From Bacteroidales bacterium (GTDB taxonomy: Bacteria; Bacteroidota; Bacteroidia; Bacteroidales; UBA7960): a DNA stretch of 10,259 nucleotides. Made by a program: the position numbers and the translations under genes. Under the pieces are notes generated by a model that worked only from the letters and a program-made list of their open reading frames with translations, was not told the DNA's origin and did not search any database. This document shows positions 7,287 to 10,259 of the stretch, one piece after another (position 1 is the first letter of the stretch; every line of letters begins with the position of its first letter). The stretch covers positions 1 to 10,259 of the forward strand of contig SKTQ01000242.1 in the NCBI GenBank assembly GCA_007122505.1, in the 5' to 3' direction.

Positions 7287-7954
7287 GCCAGGAACTTATT
7301 TTTACCGTCCTTTACATCATCGCCTTTGGAGCCATCCTTGCAACCGGAGAAATATTCCATTCAATCCTGAAAATCCATGCGGAATATACCAGGAAGTTTG
7401 CACACAGTACCGCATCACTTCTTGCACTCACCTTTCCGCTGGTGTATAACAGTTATCATTATGTGCTTGTAATGGGAATCATATTTTTCTTTGTACTGTT
7501 GATTGCCCAGCGAAAAGATTTACTGAGATCCATCAATGATGTTTCAAGAACAACATATGGCGGCATTTTGCTGCCGGTTACCATTACGGTGTCTTTTGTT
7601 GTTTCTGTATGGCTAAATGATAACAAATTGTTTATCATTCCCATCCTGATACTCGCCGTTAGTGACTCTTTGGCCGGTCTCACAGGAGAATTATTCGGAC
7701 AAAGAGTAAGAAAGATCATTATATACAAGCACCAACTAAACAAAACATACCTCGGCAGTTCCGTTTTTTTACTTTCAGCCTTTATCATATCCATTTACAC
7801 ACTTCATTGGTATGTTGGAAATTACAGTACCAAAACCATTATGGCTGCCGTAACAGTGGCTGTTGGCGCGGCTATCGTGGAAGCCTTAAGCAGTAAAGGG
7901 TTGGATAATATTACGGTTCCAATGACCGCCCTGTTGATTTTGCTTTTGTTTTGA
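7283..7954 (+). CDS. CTP-dependent lipid kinase-like protein (DGK1/SEC59/VTE5 family, COG0170-type)
   Basis: Membrane protein of 223 residues with about seven hydrophobic segments. It resembles the family of dolichol kinase, yeast diacylglycerol kinase Dgk1 and phytol kinase, which phosphorylate a lipid alcohol using CTP. Conserved blocks are visible in order: E34-x2-R37-K38-x2-H41 near the N-terminus; S127-D128-S-L-A-G-L-T-G135-E-L-F-G; K154-T-Y-L-G-S159, equivalent to the K-[ST]-x-E-G-S block; and E200-A-L-S followed by G206-L-D-N-I-T-V-P213, a strong family hallmark. It lacks the K-D ... H-G-G ... D-R-x-D signature of true CdsA, although such proteins are often labelled phosphatidate cytidylyltransferase because both groups share a Pfam family. 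It overlaps the preceding cytidylyltransferase gene by 4 bases. Inference: it would supply the lipid phosphate used by that neighbour. The natural substrate is unknown. Confidence 0.85.
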   Translation: MSQELIFTVLYIIAFGAILATGEIFHSILKIHAEYTRKFAHSTASLLALTFPLVYNSYHYVLVMGIIFFFVLLIAQRKDLLRSINDVSRTTYGGILLPVTITVSFVVSVWLNDNKLFIIPILILAVSDSLAGLTGELFGQRVRKIIIYKHQLNKTYLGSSVFLLSAFIISIYTLHWYVGNYSTKTIMAAVTVAVGAAIVEALSSKGLDNITVPMTALLILLLF

Positions 7955-7965
7955 TGTTATATTTC
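7934..7965 (+). promoter_or_regulatory. Weak candidate promoter for the amylase-family gene
   Basis: TTG at 7934-7936 and TATATTTC at 7958-7965 are 21 bases apart. The second differs from the Bacteroidota -7 element TAnnTTTG only in the last base. It would start transcription around 7972, some 50 bases before the amylase ATG. The upstream half lies inside the end of the kinase gene. The alternative is simple read-through from the lipid operon, since no terminator is visible in 7955-8025. A 13-base palindrome (8004-8016, ATCATT-A-AATGAT) lies 9 bases before the start codon. Confidence 0.22.
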
Positions 7966-8025
7966 TCAGCCTCAAACTTTCAGATATTTGTTTACAATCA
8001 CTAATCATTAAATGATGTCCCTTAA

Positions 8026-10259
8026 ATGAATATTCATAGCAAACTACGAAAAAAATTTCAGTTGCCCCATACCCTTTTCCCGGTGAACGGCAGGTTGAAA
8101 TTCCTTGACTACTCCGCAATCCGAAGCTTTCTGTTCGCCTTCAACAGCACGAAAAAGCCCATAGGTCATATTTACCTTGGAGAATTTCGCGCGTCCGCTC
8201 TCCTGCTTGAAATATACGAATACATGTTGCAAGCCTATGAAAAAGAAATTTCAACGGATGTTTTCTCCGAGGTCCGGAAATATCTCTCGAAAAACATGGG
8301 AGAAGATCGCATTGTAAAGCTTTCGGAAGATTTTGTCCGGAATTTTCCTCCCGGAACGGTACATGCCGGCAAGGAAACTGCCGGTCAGTATCTCTCAGGA
8401 ATTACCGCTGGCCGTAAAAACTCCCGCTTGATCATCAAAGAGATTATGTTGTTTTGCCTTGCACATGAAAATCCTGCAAACAGAAAAATGACTGTGCTGT
8501 TTGATAAACAAACCCTTGCTGAACATGCTTCTTTGGAAAAATCTGCGGAAAAACTGGAAGACTGTTTTAGGGAAATGCCTCCGTTTACCGACGAAAAGAC
8601 CGACATTTTTACCCTGTTCCGGACACCTTTCAGGGCTTCTCCCAATGATTTATTTGGCCAACTGGAATATGTGATCACGCATTGGCGGCAATACCTTCCG
8701 GAAGACTTGGTAAAACAGGTTCTGCAGGGAATAGACCTGATGAGGGAAGATTTGCGGACAGCAGCTTCCCACGGCGGGCCGGCCCCTACAGTGGTTCCCG
8801 GATACGGAAGAAAGGACGCACAAGGTTCTATGTTTTTGGGAAAGTCGGGCTTTGATGCAAGTAAGGGTGAGGATTACGACGAATCAGAACGTTTTACCAC
8901 CGACACGCACTGGATGCCACAGGTGGTTCTGTTGGCAAAAAACACCTATGTATGGCTCGACCAGCTTTCAAAAAAATATCAGAGAGAAATCCGGCGCCTT
9001 GATCAAATTCCGGATGAAGAGCTGGACCAACTGGCACAATGGCATTTCAACGCTTTGTGGCTGATTGGCTTATGGGAGCGGAGCAAGGCGTCAAAAAAGA
9101 TCAAACACATTACCGGTAACCCGGATGCCATATCCTCAGCCTATGCCTTGTATGATTATGAAATCGCCGCCGACCTCGGAGGCGAACAGGCTTATCAGGA
9201 CCTCAACCATCGTGCAAAACAAAGAGGTGTTCGCCTGGCAAGCGATATGGTGCCAAACCACACCGGCATCTACTCCAGATGGATCATCGAACACCCCGAC
9301 TTTTTTATCCAAACACCCGTATCTCCTTTCCCAAACTATTCTTTCTCAGGAGAAAACCTTTCAGACCACCCCGGTATTGAAATACGTATCGAAGACGGTT
9401 ATTATAACAAAACAGATGCAGCGGTGGTGTTTCAGAGAATTGACAGGCACAGCCAAACGATCCGTTATATATATCATGGTAATGATGGCACCATGATGCC
9501 TTGGAACGATACGGCCCAGTTGGATATGCTAAAGGCAGAAGTGAGAGAGGCAGTGATGCAGAAAATTTTTGATGTGGCACGCAAATTCTCCATCATCCGG
9601 TTTGATGCGGCGATGACCCTGGCCAAAAAACATTTTTCAAGGCTGTGGTATCCGGTGCCCGGCAGTGGCGGAGATATCCCATCGCGCGCCGAACACGCCA
9701 TGACCAAAGAAATGTTCGACAAATTTTTCCCTGTTGAGTTTTGGCGTGAAGTGGTGGACCGCATCAACAGTGAATTGCCTGAAACACTCCTGCTTGCCGA
9801 AGCCTTCTGGCTCATGGAGGGCTACTTCGTGAGAACACTCGGTATGCACAGGGTTTACAATTCTGCCTTTATGCATATGTTGAAAAATGAGGAGAATGAA
9901 AAATATCGCGATCTCATCACAAATACCCTGGAGTTTGAACCGGAAATCCTCAAACGATACGTCAATTTTATGAGTAACCCGGATGAGGAAACCGCCATCA
10001 GGCAATTTGGCACAGGCGACAAGTATTTCGGGATCTGCATCCTGATGAACACCTTGCCCGGACTACCCATGTTTGCACACGGACAGATCGAAGGTTTTAC
10101 CGAAAAATATGGGATGGAGTATCAGCGGGCTTATTACCATGAAGAGCCGCAGCAGTGGCTGGTTGAGAAACATGAACGTGAAATTTTCCCCTTGGCAGGG
10201 AAAAGATACCTGTTTAGTGAAGTGACCCATTTTCAGTTTTATGATTTCCTGAACGCCCA
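8026..10259 (+). CDS. Large alpha-amylase-family (GH13) protein, C-terminus beyond window
   Basis: One uninterrupted frame runs from ATG 8026 (preceded directly by an in-frame TAA at 8023-8025) through 744 codons to the window edge. Residues 1 to about 280 match nothing I recognise; they are soluble and helix-rich, without a signal peptide, so the protein is probably cytoplasmic. The GH13 barrel follows. Early strands and loops include A343-LWLIGLWERS and S371-AYALYDYEIAADLGG. Conserved region I is D407-MVPNH412-TG. Region II is R525-F-D527, with D527 the nucleophile. Region III is LLLAE592-AFW, with E592 the acid/base. Region IV is F-M-S-N651-P652-D653, with D653 the transition-state aspartate. 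P652 replaces the usual histidine, as it does in GlgE-type enzymes (NTPD). QFGTGDKYFG and P678-GLPMFAHGQIEGFTEKYGMEY follow; I recall such segments from long uncharacterised amylase-like proteins of several phyla. It lies 71 bases after the lipid kinase gene. The reaction and substrate (an alpha-glucan or glucoside) are not certain. Confidence 0.9.
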   Translation, partial: MNIHSKLRKKFQLPHTLFPVNGRLKFLDYSAIRSFLFAFNSTKKPIGHIYLGEFRASALLLEIYEYMLQAYEKEISTDVFSEVRKYLSKNMGEDRIVKLSEDFVRNFPPGTVHAGKETAGQYLSGITAGRKNSRLIIKEIMLFCLAHENPANRKMTVLFDKQTLAEHASLEKSAEKLEDCFREMPPFTDEKTDIFTLFRTPFRASPNDLFGQLEYVITHWRQYLPEDLVKQVLQGIDLMREDLRTAASHGGPAPTVVPGYGRKDAQGSMFLGKSGFDASKGEDYDESERFTTDTHWMPQVVLLAKNTYVWLDQLSKKYQREIRRLDQIPDEELDQLAQWHFNALWLIGLWERSKASKKIKHITGNPDAISSAYALYDYEIAADLGGEQAYQDLNHRAKQRGVRLASDMVPNHTGIYSRWIIEHPDFFIQTPVSPFPNYSFSGENLSDHPGIEIRIEDGYYNKTDAAVVFQRIDRHSQTIRYIYHGNDGTMMPWNDTAQLDMLKAEVREAVMQKIFDVARKFSIIRFDAAMTLAKKHFSRLWYPVPGSGGDIPSRAEHAMTKEMFDKFFPVEFWREVVDRINSELPETLLLAEAFWLMEGYFVRTLGMHRVYNSAFMHMLKNEENEKYRDLITNTLEFEPEILKRYVNFMSNPDEETAIRQFGTGDKYFGICILMNTLPGLPMFAHGQIEGFTEKYGMEYQRAYYHEEPQQWLVEKHEREIFPLAGKRYLFSEVTHFQFYDFLNA

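Noticed and set aside
7283..7954. Calling this gene a second phosphatidate cytidylyltransferase
   Set aside because: It lacks the K-D, H-G-G and D-R-x-D signature and instead has the E-A-L-S ... G-L-D-N-x-T-V-P block typical of the dolichol/phytol/diacylglycerol kinase group.
8004..8016. 13-base palindrome before the amylase start codon as an operator or terminator
   Set aside because: It is AT-rich and short, lacks a T-tract and occurs easily by chance; it is noted only within the promoter entry.
8852..9496. Two consecutive plus-strand frames (8852-9064 and 9065-9496) inside the amylase gene
   Set aside because: They are in other frames of a continuous coding sequence with all GH13 motifs intact, and they resemble no protein family.
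8044..10070. Minus-strand open frames opposite the amylase gene
   Set aside because: The plus-strand frame is uninterrupted for 744 codons with conserved catalytic residues, so the opposite-strand frames are by-products.

Overview
The window looks like chromosomal DNA from a member of the Bacteroidota. The pointers are weak or absent Shine-Dalgarno sequences before every gene, A-rich start regions, a possible Bacteroidota-type promoter (TTTG, about 21 nt, TATTTTG) and the protein families present. The genus cannot be fixed from the sequence. No tRNA, rRNA, CRISPR array, insertion sequence or phage gene is visible.

Left part, minus strand (about 139-5690): a three-gene tripartite efflux operon transcribed from right to left. 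It encodes a membrane fusion protein (adaptor), an AcrB/MexB-like RND pump with its proton-relay residues intact, and a TolC-like outer-membrane channel. The order is adaptor, pump, channel, with gaps of 22 and 55 bases. No dedicated regulator lies in the window. A plus-strand reading frame that stops at base 70 may be the tail of a convergent gene.

Middle (5691-5924): a 234-base divergent intergenic region. It holds an imperfect inverted repeat, a possible plus-strand promoter and a terminator-like hairpin with a T-tract ending 9 bases before the next start codon.

Right part, plus strand (5925-7954): three membrane lipid genes in a probable operon. They are a CDP-alcohol phosphatidyltransferase with a perfect signature, a short CdsA-like cytidylyltransferase with a complete signature, and a DGK1/SEC59/VTE5-like CTP-dependent lipid kinase. 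The last two overlap by ATGA. Read in reverse gene order they could form a pathway: lipid alcohol to lipid phosphate, to CDP-lipid, to phospholipid. This is the most interesting inference in the window. The substrate (diacylglycerol, polyprenol or another lipid alcohol) cannot be read from the sequence.

Right edge (8026 to beyond 10259): the first 744 codons of a very large GH13 alpha-amylase-family protein. It has a roughly 280-residue N-terminal region that I do not recognise and a catalytic barrel with D527, E592 and D653 at the expected positions. The fourth conserved region reads N-P-D instead of the usual N-H-D. Its C-terminus is outside the window.
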